Shown here: piece by piece, positions 1 through 8,324 of the stretch | How the letters are laid out: each line of letters starts with the position of its first letter | Numbering within the stretch: position 1 is the stretch's first letter | NCBI GenBank assembly: GCA_947471985.1 | Contig: CANIZL010000049.1 | Coordinates: 1 to 47,518, forward strand | Direction of reading: 5' to 3' | Length of the DNA stretch: 47,518 bases | DNA from: Verrucomicrobiota bacterium | Lineage (GTDB): Bacteria > Verrucomicrobiota > Verrucomicrobiia > Limisphaerales > UBA9464 | Translations under genes and position numbers: made by a program | Notes under the pieces: generated by a model | Databases searched by the model: none | The model's input: the letters and a program-made list of their open reading frames with translations, nothing else | What the model was told of the DNA's origin: nothing

Positions 1-2180
1 AAAATCATCAATACCGCTTCGCTATCGTCCATTTCCGATAGCTGATCAGCGCTGGCCAGCTTCAGCGCGAGCGCTTTGGCCCGAATTCTGGCGGGATCGA
101 GACCGCGGCCGTCATCGCGGAAGACCAACCGCAGACTGCCATCAGAGTTCTCGGGGGCCAGGGTGATGGTTACGGTGCCTCGCGTGGGCTTCCCGGCGGC
201 CATTCGCTCGACGGGGGCTTCAATACCGTGCGCCAGACTGTTGCGTCCCAGTTGAATTAGGATGTCCCGGACGAGCTCCCGGTGACCGCCGACTTGAGCC
301 TCCTGGAATCCGGCGGCGGTGAGTTGAACCTGCTTGCCCAAAGAGCCGGCGAGGTTTTGCAACATGGTGTGGAAGGATCCAAGCAATCCGTCCGGCGGCC
401 AATCCGACGGCATCGGAGCCGGAGCGGCCGGTGGGGTCGGGCGCGGCGTCGCGGCGGGCGCGGCGGCCCGGGACGGAGGGGGCGCTGCCACCGGGGCTGC
501 TGCGGGTGGTTCGGGCCGGGGAGAAAAGCTGCGGAGACTGCCCAAGCGCCCTTGCAGTCCGCGGGCTTCTTCCAGATCAGCAACCAAACTCGCCTGCAGA
601 ATCACTACCGAGAGCAGGTCTTCCGGCTTGAGGGTGGGCCGATCCCGCAGTTCCCGGATCTTGTCCTCAAACTCATGCACGGATTGGACAAAATAGCGGG
701 CGCCGATGAATTCCGCATTGCCCTTGATGCCGTGAGCCGCGCGGAAAATGGTGTTCAAGCGCTTGCGCAACTCTTCCTGCCCATCCGCGCCCCGGGCGAC
801 TTCCACGAGCGAGTCGGCCTTGAGAGTCTCATTGACCAACTTGAGCTCACGGTCGGCGGCGTCGATGAATTCCCGGAATTGTGCCGGCTCCACGTGGAGC
901 GCACTGGAAAGAATCTCGAACTGCCGATCCTTTCGACGTTCCGCCTCCCGCAATTGCTTCTCCAGCAGGACTTGCTCGGTGATGTCCCGGGCGCTGACAA
1001 ACACGTTCGCCACCGTTTCCTTGCCGTCCATCACGCGTTTGAAGGCGAATTCCAGATACCGGGTGTCGAAGCCCCCCTCGTTGTTGGGAAAGTTGATGTC
1101 GACCTGATTCAACGGGTTGATCTTCGCCAGTTGTTTCTCCTTTTTGGCGGGATTGAACATCAGTTCGAGGTAATCCCGGGTGGTCCCGTACATCTTCTCG
1201 GTCAACAGCCGCTGGAGCAGGCTCAGGAAATTTACCCCGGCGAGGTTTTCCACGCGGAGGATGTTTTCGGACTCCTTGGAATAGGTATTTCCGATGCGAT
1301 TCTTCGAGTCAATGATCAGCAGGCCCTGCTTGACGGTGGAGAGGATCAGGGCGTTTTCCTGCAGCAGACCGTTGAGTTTGGCGGTACTGCCTTCAAGGCT
1401 GACGTTGGACTCGCGCAGCCGCGCTTCCGCCGCCAGTTGCTGTGCATCACTTCGGCGGAGTTTGCCGACAAAGAAGTAAGTGATGTAAGCCAGGAGCCCC
1501 AGCACCAGCGCCACGGCGGCGGCCTGAATCCAGCGGAGGCGGGCCGCCCGCGCTCGACTCAGATTGGTCAGCTCGTTGGTCAGGTCGTTCATCGAGGTGT
1601 AGGTCGACAGGTTGTGGCGCTGCGCCTTTTCCACCAGATCGGCGATATCCCCGCGGACGGGAGTGTTGTTGGGGGCGGCCACTACGCGGGCGATCGCCTC
1701 TTGCACAGGTTGCCAGGCTCCTAGTGCATCGCGGATCAACTTTTGCGCCTCCTCGGAAACCGCCTTGTGAATGGTCACCTTCTGATCCGGGACGGTGCCG
1801 TCGACGGCGCCGCCATCCTGAAAAGCCGCCAGTGTGGTGCGGAACCACGTATCGGCGATTCGCAGATCATTCATCAGCGTGGTCACCGACTGGTTCAAGG
1901 CGATTTGCGCCTGGATTTGGAGGGCGTCCTTGGTGATCCGTTGGGTTAGGTCCCGCTGCCGGGCGGCAATATTGTTTTCCGCGGCGTCCGCCTCCAGTTG
2001 CCGCACCATGGTTAAGTTCAAGACCAAGACGCCTAAAACCAGGAGTCCCAGCATGATCCCGGCCAGCACCAATTCCCGGTAGCGGGCAAAGAACTGCTGC
2101 CGCCCGGCGTCCACGCTCGGAACGTCGGCAGGGCCTGGGGATACACCCGGGCGGGGGGAGGGGGAGGGGGGCAAACTCAT
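1..2180 (-). CDS. CheA-like sensor histidine kinase, PilJ-PAS-Hpt-ATPase (3' end cut by window)
   Basis: Read on the minus strand from the ATG at 2180; the frame stays open for 726 codons and runs off the left edge. Residues 37-59 and about 214-240 are hydrophobic and look like two membrane segments. Between them, RQRDLTQRITKDAL resembles the PilJ/nitrate-sensor type N-terminal domain, so the sensor is periplasmic. A PAS-like region lies at about 270-400 and ends in ARDITEQV. An Hpt motif AAHGIKGNAEF follows, with the likely phosphorylated His at 483. After a Pro/Ala-rich linker (about 552-598) comes a CheA-type ATPase with N-box Asn647 (LGRNSLAHGIE) and DDGRGLD. By family, the Hpt His is phosphorylated by the ATPase domain and passes phosphate to a receiver. 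Any CheW-like domain or fused receiver would lie outside the window. It is the last visible gene of a minus-strand signalling run. Confidence 0.85.
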   Translation of the reverse strand, partial: MSLPPSPSPRPGVSPGPADVPSVDAGRQQFFARYRELVLAGIMLGLLVLGVLVLNLTMVRQLEADAAENNIAARQRDLTQRITKDALQIQAQIALNQSVTTLMNDLRIADTWFRTTLAAFQDGGAVDGTVPDQKVTIHKAVSEEAQKLIRDALGAWQPVQEAIARVVAAPNNTPVRGDIADLVEKAQRHNLSTYTSMNDLTNELTNLSRARAARLRWIQAAAVALVLGLLAYITYFFVGKLRRSDAQQLAAEARLRESNVSLEGSTAKLNGLLQENALILSTVKQGLLIIDSKNRIGNTYSKESENILRVENLAGVNFLSLLQRLLTEKMYGTTRDYLELMFNPAKKEKQLAKINPLNQVDINFPNNEGGFDTRYLEFAFKRVMDGKETVANVFVSARDITEQVLLEKQLREAERRKDRQFEILSSALHVEPAQFREFIDAADRELKLVNETLKADSLVEVARGADGQEELRKRLNTIFRAAHGIKGNAEFIGARYFVQSVHEFEDKIRELRDRPTLKPEDLLSVVILQASLVADLEEARGLQGRLGSLRSFSPRPEPPAAAPVAAPPPSRAAAPAATPRPTPPAAPAPMPSDWPPDGLLGSFHTMLQNLAGSLGKQVQLTAAGFQEAQVGGHRELVRDILIQLGRNSLAHGIEAPVERMAAGKPTRGTVTITLAPENSDGSLRLVFRDDGRGLDPARIRAKALALKLASADQLSEMDDSEAVLMI

Positions 2181-2314
2181 GGGGGCAGGGTGGAACCTAA
2201 ATGACCGGTGACCAAGACTTTGGGGTGGGCTGCAAGAGTGTGGCTGTCCGGTGTAATCCTCCGGGCCGCAGGCAATTACGAGGGCTCATAAGAAGCGTTT
2301 TCCGAATTGATAAA

Positions 2315-3127
2315 TCACCACCAGAAGACAGGCGATGATCCATCAGTTTGCGGGTTCATGGCCTGAAAACGGCGCCACTCGGCGTGGCCGTCCAGAAACG
2401 CCAGATTGCCTCCCTGCGGCAATCCATTCTGAATGTGGGGGGCAACATGGGGCACCGTCTTGCCGGAGGCGTCCACCCACGCACCGAAGACACCTTGGAA
2501 ATTGTTACCAGCGGGACTGCGGCTGGTGGTCAACGACGGAATGCCGTCCGCATACAGCACTCGTTCAGAAGTGCCGGGCGTATAGAAATCGTTGCCGACT
2601 TTGATCTCGCGCGGGCGCATGGCGAGATTGACGTTGGTCGCACTGATGCCCCCGGCACCCGGCAGGGTCAGCGCGTAACCCAGTACCCGATAGGCGCCCA
2701 GTTCGTCCCAAAGGGTCTGGCCCTTGGCGTTTTTAAGATCCCGCGCTTTGGCGAATGCCGGGCAGTACAAAAGCCGCTTATTGGGACCATAGTACTCGAT
2801 TTTGGATAGGGAATTGGTGTGAATGTCCCAAGGCCAGGGAACGAGATGCACGCCGGGAGTGGGGAAGGGATCGGTGGCCCCGGGCGGTACCACGGGGATC
2901 AGCTGATCCTTGTTATCGTCGGCGTACATCTGAGTGGCGAGGCCAAACTGTTTCAGGTTGGCGAGGCAACTCATCCGCAGGGCCTTGCCTTTCGCCTGTC
3001 CCAAAGCCGGCAGCAAAATCCCGGCCAGAATGGCGATGATGGCAATGACCACCAATAGCTCGATGAGCGTGAAACCCGGGGGGCAGGATCCGCCGCGGCG
3101 GATGGGAGACTGGCAAGTGGGGAGCAT
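2315..3127 (-). CDS. Prepilin-type N-terminal cleavage/methylation domain protein (pseudopilin)
   Basis: A 270-residue protein with a short basic leader, then [19 protein letters not shown], the class III signal of type IV pilins and type II secretion pseudopilins. Prepilin peptidase would cut after the Gly before Phe. The rest is a globular domain ending in [13 protein letters not shown], similar to the H-X9-DG C-terminus of the large planctomycete/verrucomicrobial pseudopilin family, though the His is not at the exact spacing. The frame is open further upstream, to 3319, but that part overlaps the preceding gene and has no pilin-leader character, so I chose the ATG at 3127, 25 bp after the response-regulator stop. 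Such proteins are abundant in these phyla and their individual roles are mostly unknown. Its position between a receiver protein and a PilJ-type kinase suggests a link to a pilus-like system. Confidence 0.8.
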   Translation of the reverse strand: MLPTCQSPIRRGGSCPPGFTLIELLVVIAIIAILAGILLPALGQAKGKALRMSCLANLKQFGLATQMYADDNKDQLIPVVPPGATDPFPTPGVHLVPWPWDIHTNSLSKIEYYGPNKRLLYCPAFAKARDLKNAKGQTLWDELGAYRVLGYALTLPGAGGISATNVNLAMRPREIKVGNDFYTPGTSERVLYADGIPSLTTSRSPAGNNFQGVFGAWVDASGKTVPHVAPHIQNGLPQGGNLAFLDGHAEWRRFQAMNPQTDGSSPVFWW

Positions 3128-3152
3128 ACAGTATGAGTATGGAAAGCGGGGT

Positions 3153-3845
3153 TCAGTGGAGTCCGCCGACGAAGTGCTGTTCGCCACCATTCGCTGTCGC
3201 CACTTGAGCCAGCAGCTCGGGCAGATTCTGCTGAATGGTTTGGATTCTCGGAGCCAGATCCTGATACACGGCGAGCTCCGGATTCGGCATCGCCAGGAGT
3301 TCATGAAACGCGGGCGCACCGACCAGCCCCATCAACTCGGCGTGTACCAAAGCGCCCTCGAGAAAGTAGAGGTCGCCGTAGCCCGCGGGTGAAGACAGAC
3401 GCAGTCGGCAGGACTTTCGCTCACGAGCGAGAAGCTCAAGAAAATCACCCGGACCGATGCCTTGGATGCGACTTTCCGGTTTGGGAGCCAAATACCGACG
3501 GACTCCCGCCACTAGTTCGGCGGGATCCACCGTCCGTTTGTGCAATTGCAACGGCCGGAGGGAACGGCGAAGGCGGACCATGTCTTCCAGCAAGGCGGAG
3601 TCGGTCCAGAGGACCACCGGCAGGCCGGGATATTTGTCCTTTAGTGACACCAAGAAGTCCATCCCCGATCCGTCGGGGAGGTTCAATTCGAGGAAAACGA
3701 CCGCCGGATGGCGATGCTCCAGCCATGCCCAAGCGGCCGCCGTATCCGCGCAGACCTCCACTTGAATGGTCCAACCGCGCTGAGCCAAAGTGGCCTCAAG
3801 CGAACCCGCTCCAACCGGGTCTGGATCTAGAATTAGTACGTTCAT
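3153..3845 (-). CDS. Receiver-like domain fused to PATAN/DUF4388 domain; phospho-acceptor Asp replaced by Glu
   Basis: A 230-residue protein. Residues 1-125 have the receiver fold pattern: acidic residues in LILDPDP, the beta-3 stretch [13 protein letters not shown], a Thr in VVLWTD, and a Lys in LHKRT. The residue that should be the phosphorylated Asp is Glu53 (codon GAA), although the flanking sequence is a textbook match. Residues about 130-215 ([18 protein letters not shown], then [14 protein letters not shown]) resemble the PATAN/DUF4388 domain found in gliding and pilus-motility regulators such as PilG/PatA-like proteins. Asp-to-Glu changes can mimic the phosphorylated state, so this may be an always-on or phosphorylation-independent output protein; that is inference. 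It sits upstream of the pseudopilin and the CheA-like kinase on the same strand. Confidence 0.8.
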   Translation of the reverse strand: MNVLILDPDPVGAGSLEATLAQRGWTIQVEVCADTAAAWAWLEHRHPAVVFLELNLPDGSGMDFLVSLKDKYPGLPVVLWTDSALLEDMVRLRRSLRPLQLHKRTVDPAELVAGVRRYLAPKPESRIQGIGPGDFLELLARERKSCRLRLSSPAGYGDLYFLEGALVHAELMGLVGAPAFHELLAMPNPELAVYQDLAPRIQTIQQNLPELLAQVATANGGEQHFVGGLH

Positions 3846-4130
3846 GCCTGCTGCTTAGCCGGACGGCGCGTCAAAGTCCCGATGCTGTTCCCGCGCCATC
3901 GGTACAGTTTTACCTGCCATCCTCGAATACCGTAGCTTATTTCTTTAGACTGAAGCCTGCGATGGGGGGGCGCTACAAAAAGTTTTTAGCGGTCCGGGAG
4001 GTGCGCCCCGTCCGAAAAATAGCCAAGTCCCTACTCAGGGAAGTTCATTCGTTGGAGACGTGTCGCCGGGCCAAGCTGTACTCCTCGGATTTCCTTCGGG
4101 CCGGCCGTCGGGCGAAATCGGGTCCACCGC
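3846..4130. other. Intergenic region between STAS gene and receiver gene
   Basis: 285 bp with no convincing gene. It is less GC-rich than its surroundings around 3930-3995 and contains short A/T runs, so it probably carries the promoter for the minus-strand receiver-pseudopilin-kinase group. I could not pick a convincing -35/-10 pair, and no strong terminator hairpin with a T-tract was seen. Confidence 0.4.
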
Positions 4131-4646
4131 CTACTTCATCCCCAGTTGGGCTGTGAGGACCTGCTCCAGACTGCGGAATTTGGCGACATTCTCGGGCTTC
4201 AGGGCCATGAGGATCTGGTGTGCTTCCAGGCAACATTCGGCCACCTCTGTTTTGGAATGGACCCCGGCCGGCATTTCCTGATCGATGGGTCCCGATACCG
4301 GGATTGGGCTTGAATTCAAGCGTCTTACCAAGGGCAATACACCAAGGTTGTCGAGTAAATCGGTCACCCGCTCATTGGGTTGAACCACGGTGAACTCGAG
4401 GGCCAAGGGCCGCGGCGGTTCCGACGCTCGAGGCGACACCAAGCCGGCCAGGACGCCGGAGAATGTGCTGTCCATCAGCAGGCAATCCCGAAGATCCAGA
4501 ACGAATCGGGAAATGCCCTCACTGGTCAGTTGCAGAATGAGCGCCTTGAAATCGCGGGAACTTTCCACCGCCGCACGACCCGTGATTCGCAGGTAAGCGC
4601 AGGGCGGATCGACCGCTACCGTAATCTTGGAGCCGACGGCTGCCAT
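4131..4646 (-). CDS. STAS-domain protein (anti-sigma factor antagonist-like)
   Basis: 171 residues from the ATG at 4646. The first 105 residues fit a STAS domain of the SpoIIAA/RsbV kind: a beta strand ending in ITGRAAVES, then FVLDLRDCLLMDSTFSGVL, where the Asp-Ser of MDSTFSG is at the usual phosphorylation site. By family, a partner-switch kinase phosphorylates that Ser and the unphosphorylated form binds an anti-sigma factor or another regulator. The C-terminal 65 residues are helical and not recognised. The frame is open upstream to 4859, but that part overlaps the sugar isomerase gene, so the later start was chosen, 32 bp after the isomerase stop. No partner kinase or sigma factor is visible nearby. 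Confidence 0.75.
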   Translation of the reverse strand: MAAVGSKITVAVDPPCAYLRITGRAAVESSRDFKALILQLTSEGISRFVLDLRDCLLMDSTFSGVLAGLVSPRASEPPRPLALEFTVVQPNERVTDLLDNLGVLPLVRRLNSSPIPVSGPIDQEMPAGVHSKTEVAECCLEAHQILMALKPENVAKFRSLEQVLTAQLGMK

Positions 4647-4678
4647 ACGTTGAACGCTTATTCCGGAAGGGCTGCGGG

Positions 4679-5254
4679 TCAAGCGGCGGCGCCTTCCATG
4701 AAGGCGTAGCACAGCAGGTGCAGAATGTGCATCTGGACGTCTTCCACGCGTCCATAATGGGTATCCCCGATGATTACGGCCTGTTCCGCGAGTTCGGCCA
4801 GCCGCCCGCGTTTGGCACCCAACAAAGCGATGGTGCGCAGGCCGTGAGCCCCGGCCCATTCATACGCCTTTACGAGGTTGGGGGAGTTCCCGCTGACGCT
4901 CGCCGAAAGCAGCACATCGCCCGGTCGGGCAAAGTTCATCAATTGCCGGACGAAAATCTCATCGTAGCTGTAGTCATTGCCCAGCGCCGTGATCCAGGCG
5001 GTGTTGTCGCACAGCGACATTACCCGAAAGCGGCGGCCCAATTTGTCGGAAGCCCCCTTGCCGAGATCCACAGCGAAGTGGCTGGCGTTGGCGGCGCTGC
5101 CGCCATTGCCCGCCACGAAGATTTGGGCATCGGCGGCATGAGCCGTCTTGAGGGTGGCAACCAAGCCGGCGAGTTGAGCCGGTTGCAGGGTGTCGACGGC
5201 GCGTTTTTGGGCGCTGAGATACGATTCGATCCAAGCTTGCATCGGGGTCACCAT
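4679..5254 (-). CDS. gmhA: SIS-domain sugar-phosphate isomerase, phosphoheptose isomerase (GmhA) family
   Basis: 191 residues from the ATG at 5254 (a TTG at 5278 is an alternative). GmhA converts sedoheptulose 7-phosphate to D-glycero-D-manno-heptose 7-phosphate, the first step to ADP-heptose for LPS or S-layer glycans. Visible family marks are the phosphate loop VAGNGGSAANASHF, GNDYSYDEIFVRQL and VSGNSPNLVKA. His59 of the loop matches a metal/catalytic position of E. coli GmhA; the neighbouring acidic ligand appears as Asp63, and near the C-terminus the Gln ligand looks replaced by Glu (RVEDVQMHILH) while the last His is kept. No other heptose gene is seen in the window, so the exact sugar substrate is uncertain. 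It lies between truncated prfC and the STAS gene on the same strand. Confidence 0.75.
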   Translation of the reverse strand: MVTPMQAWIESYLSAQKRAVDTLQPAQLAGLVATLKTAHAADAQIFVAGNGGSAANASHFAVDLGKGASDKLGRRFRVMSLCDNTAWITALGNDYSYDEIFVRQLMNFARPGDVLLSASVSGNSPNLVKAYEWAGAHGLRTIALLGAKRGRLAELAEQAVIIGDTHYGRVEDVQMHILHLLCYAFMEGAAA

Positions 5255-5326
5255 CGCCGGTGATCGGATTCTGTCCAAGAATGCCGAAGCCGGTTCCCCC
5301 CCCCGGCATTGCGGCCCGGCTCCGGA

Positions 5327-6190
5327 TCACTGGACGTCGCCCGCGATGACATACCGTCCGCGCGGCGGCGTTGAGTATTTGAGAAAGCTGTCGAGCAGGA
5401 GCTGAACCCCGAAGTTGTTGACCCCGGAGCCAAAATACACGGGGCTCAACTTCCCCCGCAAAACGCGGTCGTGGTCGAATTCCGCGCCGGCCATGGCCAC
5501 CATCTCGATTTGCTCGCAGACGGTCCGGTAGAGCTGGTCGTCCAGGCGCTCGCGGACGGCCGGATCGGTGAGGCCAGTGACGTTGACCGGAGCTCGGAAC
5601 ATGCCGCCCACCACGCGCTCAAAGAGGTGCACCTGCCGCTCCTGCAAATCGTAGAGACCCTTAAAATCAGCTCCGCTGCCGAGCGGCCAGTTCAGGGCGC
5701 ACGATTTGATACCGAGCACGGCCTCCAGTTCGTCCATCAGACCGATGGGATCGCGCGCCGGGCGATCCAACTTGTTCATGAAGGTGAAAATTGGAACCCC
5801 GCGACGGGCGCAGACTTCAAAGAGTTTGCGGGTTTGGGTTTCCACACCCTTGCCGGCGTCGATAACCATGATCACGGCATCCACGGCCGTGAGCACCCGG
5901 TAGGTGTCTTCCGAGAAATCCTTATGACCTGGGGTGTCGAGCAGATTGATCCGGAAGCCGGCGTAGTCGAATTGGAGGACCGTGGAGCTGACCGAGATGC
6001 CGCGCTTTTTCTCCAACTCCATCCAGTCGGACGTAGTGGCCCGTTGATTCTTTCGTGCCGTGACGGAACCGGCGAGTTGCACGGCACCGCCGTAGAGCAG
6101 CAGTTTCTCGGTCAGGGTGGTCTTGCCGGCGTCAGGATGCGAAATGATCGCAAAGGTGCGGCGGCGGCGGATTTCTTCGGCCAAAGTCAC
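5327..6190 (-). CDS. prfC: Peptide chain release factor 3, G domain only (C-terminally truncated)
   Basis: 287 residues from a GTG start. The GTPase motifs are intact: P-loop SHPDAGKTTLTEK, switch region RGISVSSTVLQF, DTPGHKDF, and NKLD. The sequence follows RF3 up to the end of the G domain (VYFGSGVNNFGVQLLLDSF) and then stops with TGA after GRYVIAGDVQ. Normal RF3 is about 520-530 residues and needs domains II and III to work with RF1/RF2 on the ribosome. These are absent: the 70 bp after the stop encode nothing RF3-like in any minus-strand frame I read, and gmhA begins at once. It is either a decayed gene, a deletion joining it to gmhA, or a stand-alone G domain with another role. RF3 is dispensable in many bacteria. 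Confidence in identity is high, in function low. Confidence 0.85.
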   Translation of the reverse strand: MTLAEEIRRRRTFAIISHPDAGKTTLTEKLLLYGGAVQLAGSVTARKNQRATTSDWMELEKKRGISVSSTVLQFDYAGFRINLLDTPGHKDFSEDTYRVLTAVDAVIMVIDAGKGVETQTRKLFEVCARRGVPIFTFMNKLDRPARDPIGLMDELEAVLGIKSCALNWPLGSGADFKGLYDLQERQVHLFERVVGGMFRAPVNVTGLTDPAVRERLDDQLYRTVCEQIEMVAMAGAEFDHDRVLRGKLSPVYFGSGVNNFGVQLLLDSFLKYSTPPRGRYVIAGDVQ

Positions 6191-6371
6191 AGGTGCGTCA
6201 GGTTAGCGCGAGCCGCGCCGCGGAGACAATGCGGGATTCGTCGAATTGGAGGACGGGGCCTTCGGTGACGTTCGGCCCGGTCCGGTCGGATGCCAGGTGG
6301 GTGGGGGAACGCTGCGGGCGAAGGTTCCGGGACGCTCTGGATGGTAATCTTCATTTTCCCTAAAGTGTCCC

Positions 6372-6399
6372 TTGCCAGATCGCGACTCCCCAGCATACT
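6372..6399 (+). promoter_or_regulatory. Putative sigma-70-type promoter for rpmI-rplT
   Basis: TTGCCA at 6372-6377 and CATACT at 6394-6399 with a 16-bp spacer, about 40 bp before the rpmI start. It is the best match in the 247-bp divergent gap between prfC and rpmI. Judged by eye only. Confidence 0.4.
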
Positions 6400-6437
6400 C
6401 CACGCTCCCTTGCATAGGGCTGGGGAAAAGATTTCAC

Positions 6438-6647
6438 ATGCGTCGTCCGAAAGGTATCAAGACCAAGAAGTCCGTGGCCAAGCGGTTTAAGATCACGGCC
6501 ACCGGCAAAGTGCTCGCTAACCATGCGGGCAAACGCCATTTGCTTTCCGGCAAGTCGGCCAAGCGCCGCCGTCGTCTGGGTGAAACCAAGGTGGTTCATC
6601 ACACGGACGAGTATAAGATCAAGCAGAGTCTGCCCTTTACCCGTTGA
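6438..6647 (+). CDS. rpmI: 50S ribosomal protein L35
   Basis: 69 residues, very basic, beginning MRRPKGIKTKKSVAKRFK, followed by TGKVLANHAGKRHLLSGKS and a run of Arg, the standard L35 pattern. It binds 23S rRNA in the large subunit. The frame is open upstream to 6372, but that part would overlap the promoter and has no family match, so the ATG at 6438 is taken; GGGGAAAAG upstream is only a weak ribosome-binding site. It is 68 bp upstream of rplT. infC, the usual first gene of this operon, is not present upstream. Confidence 0.95.
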   Translation: MRRPKGIKTKKSVAKRFKITATGKVLANHAGKRHLLSGKSAKRRRRLGETKVVHHTDEYKIKQSLPFTR

Positions 6648-6715
6648 ACGCCGCTGAGCCCGCTCAACCGCGGGCCGCGATCACTCACCAAAACCCTTTT
6701 TAATTCTAGCACACC

Positions 6716-7087
6716 ATGCGCGTCACCAACGCTCCCGCCTCCCGCAAACGTCGTAAACGCATGCTGAAGCTGGCGAAGGGCTTCCGGCTTAAACGCTCGA
6801 AGCTTTATCGTTACGCCAGCGATGCCGTCGACCACGGCATGCAGTATGCCTTTCGCGATCGCAAGACCAAGAAGCGCAATTTCCGTGCGCTCTGGCAGAT
6901 TCGCATCAACGCCGCGGCTCGTTCCGCCGGTTTGACCTACAGCCGGTTCATGGAAGGTCTGCGCGCCGCCAAGGTGACGCTGGACCGCAAGGCACTGGCG
7001 GATCTCGCCGCCACGGACGCCGCCGCGTTTACCAAGCTCGTCGAGCTCGCCCAGGGCGGCTTGAAGAGCAAGGTCACCTCGGCCTGA
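6716..7087 (+). CDS. rplT: 50S ribosomal protein L20
   Basis: 123 residues starting MRVTNAPASRKRRKRMLKLAKGF, with the characteristic RALWQIRINAAARSAGLTYSRF core. L20 is an early assembly protein of the large subunit and in many bacteria represses its own operon by binding the leader mRNA; no such leader structure was recognised here. Length and sequence are normal for the family. It is the second gene of the rpmI-rplT pair and is followed by a strong intrinsic terminator that separates the pair from pheST. Confidence 0.96.
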   Translation: MRVTNAPASRKRRKRMLKLAKGFRLKRSKLYRYASDAVDHGMQYAFRDRKTKKRNFRALWQIRINAAARSAGLTYSRFMEGLRAAKVTLDRKALADLAATDAAAFTKLVELAQGGLKSKVTSA

Positions 7088-7112
7088 GCGGTTCTTCAAC
7101 CGATTTCCTGCA

Positions 7113-7149
7113 GCGGGCGTCCGATATCGGACCGCCCGCTTTTTGTTTT
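7113..7149 (+). terminator. Rho-independent terminator after rplT
   Basis: A stem GCGGGCG-TCCGA pairs with TCGGA-C-CGCCCGC (7113-7139, one bulged C, loop of about two bases) and is followed directly by TTTTTGTTTT. It ends the ribosomal-protein transcript 25 bp after the stop codon. Confidence 0.9.
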
Positions 7150-7271
7150 ATCCGGCTCCCCGCCATGCCCTCCACGATCTCATTGCCGCTCCACGGCGAC
7201 CGACTCGCCGCTGATCCGGCGTCTGGCTGGTTTCTTTTTTGTAGCTGATTCCGCACTTTTTCACTTCTTCC

Positions 7272-8279
7272 ATGTCCACACTTCTTGATCGTATCGATGC
7301 CGTGAAGCAGGCGGCGCTCGCCGAGCTGCGTGCGGCGCGTGAACTACCCGCCCTCGACCGTGCCAAGGGCGCCTTTTTGGGTGCCGAGGGGCAGTTCACC
7401 ACCCTGATGAAGGAATTGGGCACACTCGCCAAGGAGCTGCGTCCGCTGGCGGGTAAGGCCGTGAATGCCGCCAAACAGGAATTGGAGGCGCAATTGGCCG
7501 TCCGGCGCGAAGAGTTGGAGCTGAGCGCCGCCCTGCCCAAGGAGCCCACGGATTTCACCCTCCCCGGCCGCCCGCGGCGCCTCGGAAAGCAGCATCCGTT
7601 GACCCAGGTTACGGCTGATATCGTTAAAGCTTTCAGGAAACTCGGTTTTGCAGTGGCTGATGGCCCCGAAATCGAAGACGAATACCATTGCTTTGATGCC
7701 CTGAACACCCCGGCTGATCACCCGGCGCGCGATAGTCAGGATACCTTTTTCCTGGATGTTCCCAGTCGCCCGCTCCTCCGGACCCACACCAGTTCGGTGC
7801 AAATTCGGGTGATGGAGAAGACCCCTCCCCCCATCCGCATCATTGTTCCCGGGCGGGTTTTCCGCCGGGACAATGCCGATGCCACCCATAATCCCACCTT
7901 TCACCAGATCGAGGGACTGTACGTGGACAAAGGAGTGACGGTGGGTGACTTGAAGGGGACCGTCGAAGCCGTATTCCAGGATCTGCTGGGCAACGACGTC
8001 AAACTGCGGTTTCGGCCGCACTACTTCAGCTATACCGAGCCCAGCCTCGAGATCGATTTCACCAATGCCCTGGTCAAGAAACTGGGCAAGGACTGGCTCG
8101 AGATCGCCGGTTGCGGAATGGTGCACCCCGGAGTGTTCGAAAAGGTCGGCTACGACCCTGAAGTTTGGAGTGGTTGGGCCTTTGGCTTCGGCATCGAACG
8201 GATCGCGATGCTGCGGTACGGGATCACCGACATTCGCCTCTTCTACGAAAACGACACGCGCTTCCTGCGCCAGTTCTAA
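7272..8279 (+). CDS. pheS: Phenylalanine-tRNA ligase alpha subunit
   Basis: 335 residues, the normal length for bacterial PheS. It forms an alpha2-beta2 enzyme with PheT that charges tRNA-Phe in the cytoplasm. The N-terminal coiled coil (about 1-90) is followed by the class II catalytic core: DTFFLDVPSRPLLRTHTSSVQ, GRVFRRDNADATHNPTFHQ (motif 2, Arg and the FHQIEG loop) and GFGIERIAMLRYGI (motif 3, about 304-317). pheT follows after 45 bp in the same direction. The upstream terminator means pheST has its own promoter, probably in 7150-7271, but no clear one was seen. Confidence 0.96.
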   Translation: MSTLLDRIDAVKQAALAELRAARELPALDRAKGAFLGAEGQFTTLMKELGTLAKELRPLAGKAVNAAKQELEAQLAVRREELELSAALPKEPTDFTLPGRPRRLGKQHPLTQVTADIVKAFRKLGFAVADGPEIEDEYHCFDALNTPADHPARDSQDTFFLDVPSRPLLRTHTSSVQIRVMEKTPPPIRIIVPGRVFRRDNADATHNPTFHQIEGLYVDKGVTVGDLKGTVEAVFQDLLGNDVKLRFRPHYFSYTEPSLEIDFTNALVKKLGKDWLEIAGCGMVHPGVFEKVGYDPEVWSGWAFGFGIERIAMLRYGITDIRLFYENDTRFLRQF

Positions 8280-8324
8280 GCGGATCCATTCCTTGGCGTT
8301 GAACCTCAAGAATCAATTTTTCCG

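Noticed and set aside
282-1724. A 480-codon plus-strand open frame over the kinase
   Set aside because: The minus strand encodes a coherent CheA-like kinase with PilJ, PAS, Hpt and ATPase motifs; the plus-strand translation has no recognisable pattern.
3389-4156. A 255-codon plus-strand frame across the receiver gene and the intergenic gap
   Set aside because: Pro/Arg-rich with no motif; it overlaps the well-supported receiver-PATAN gene.
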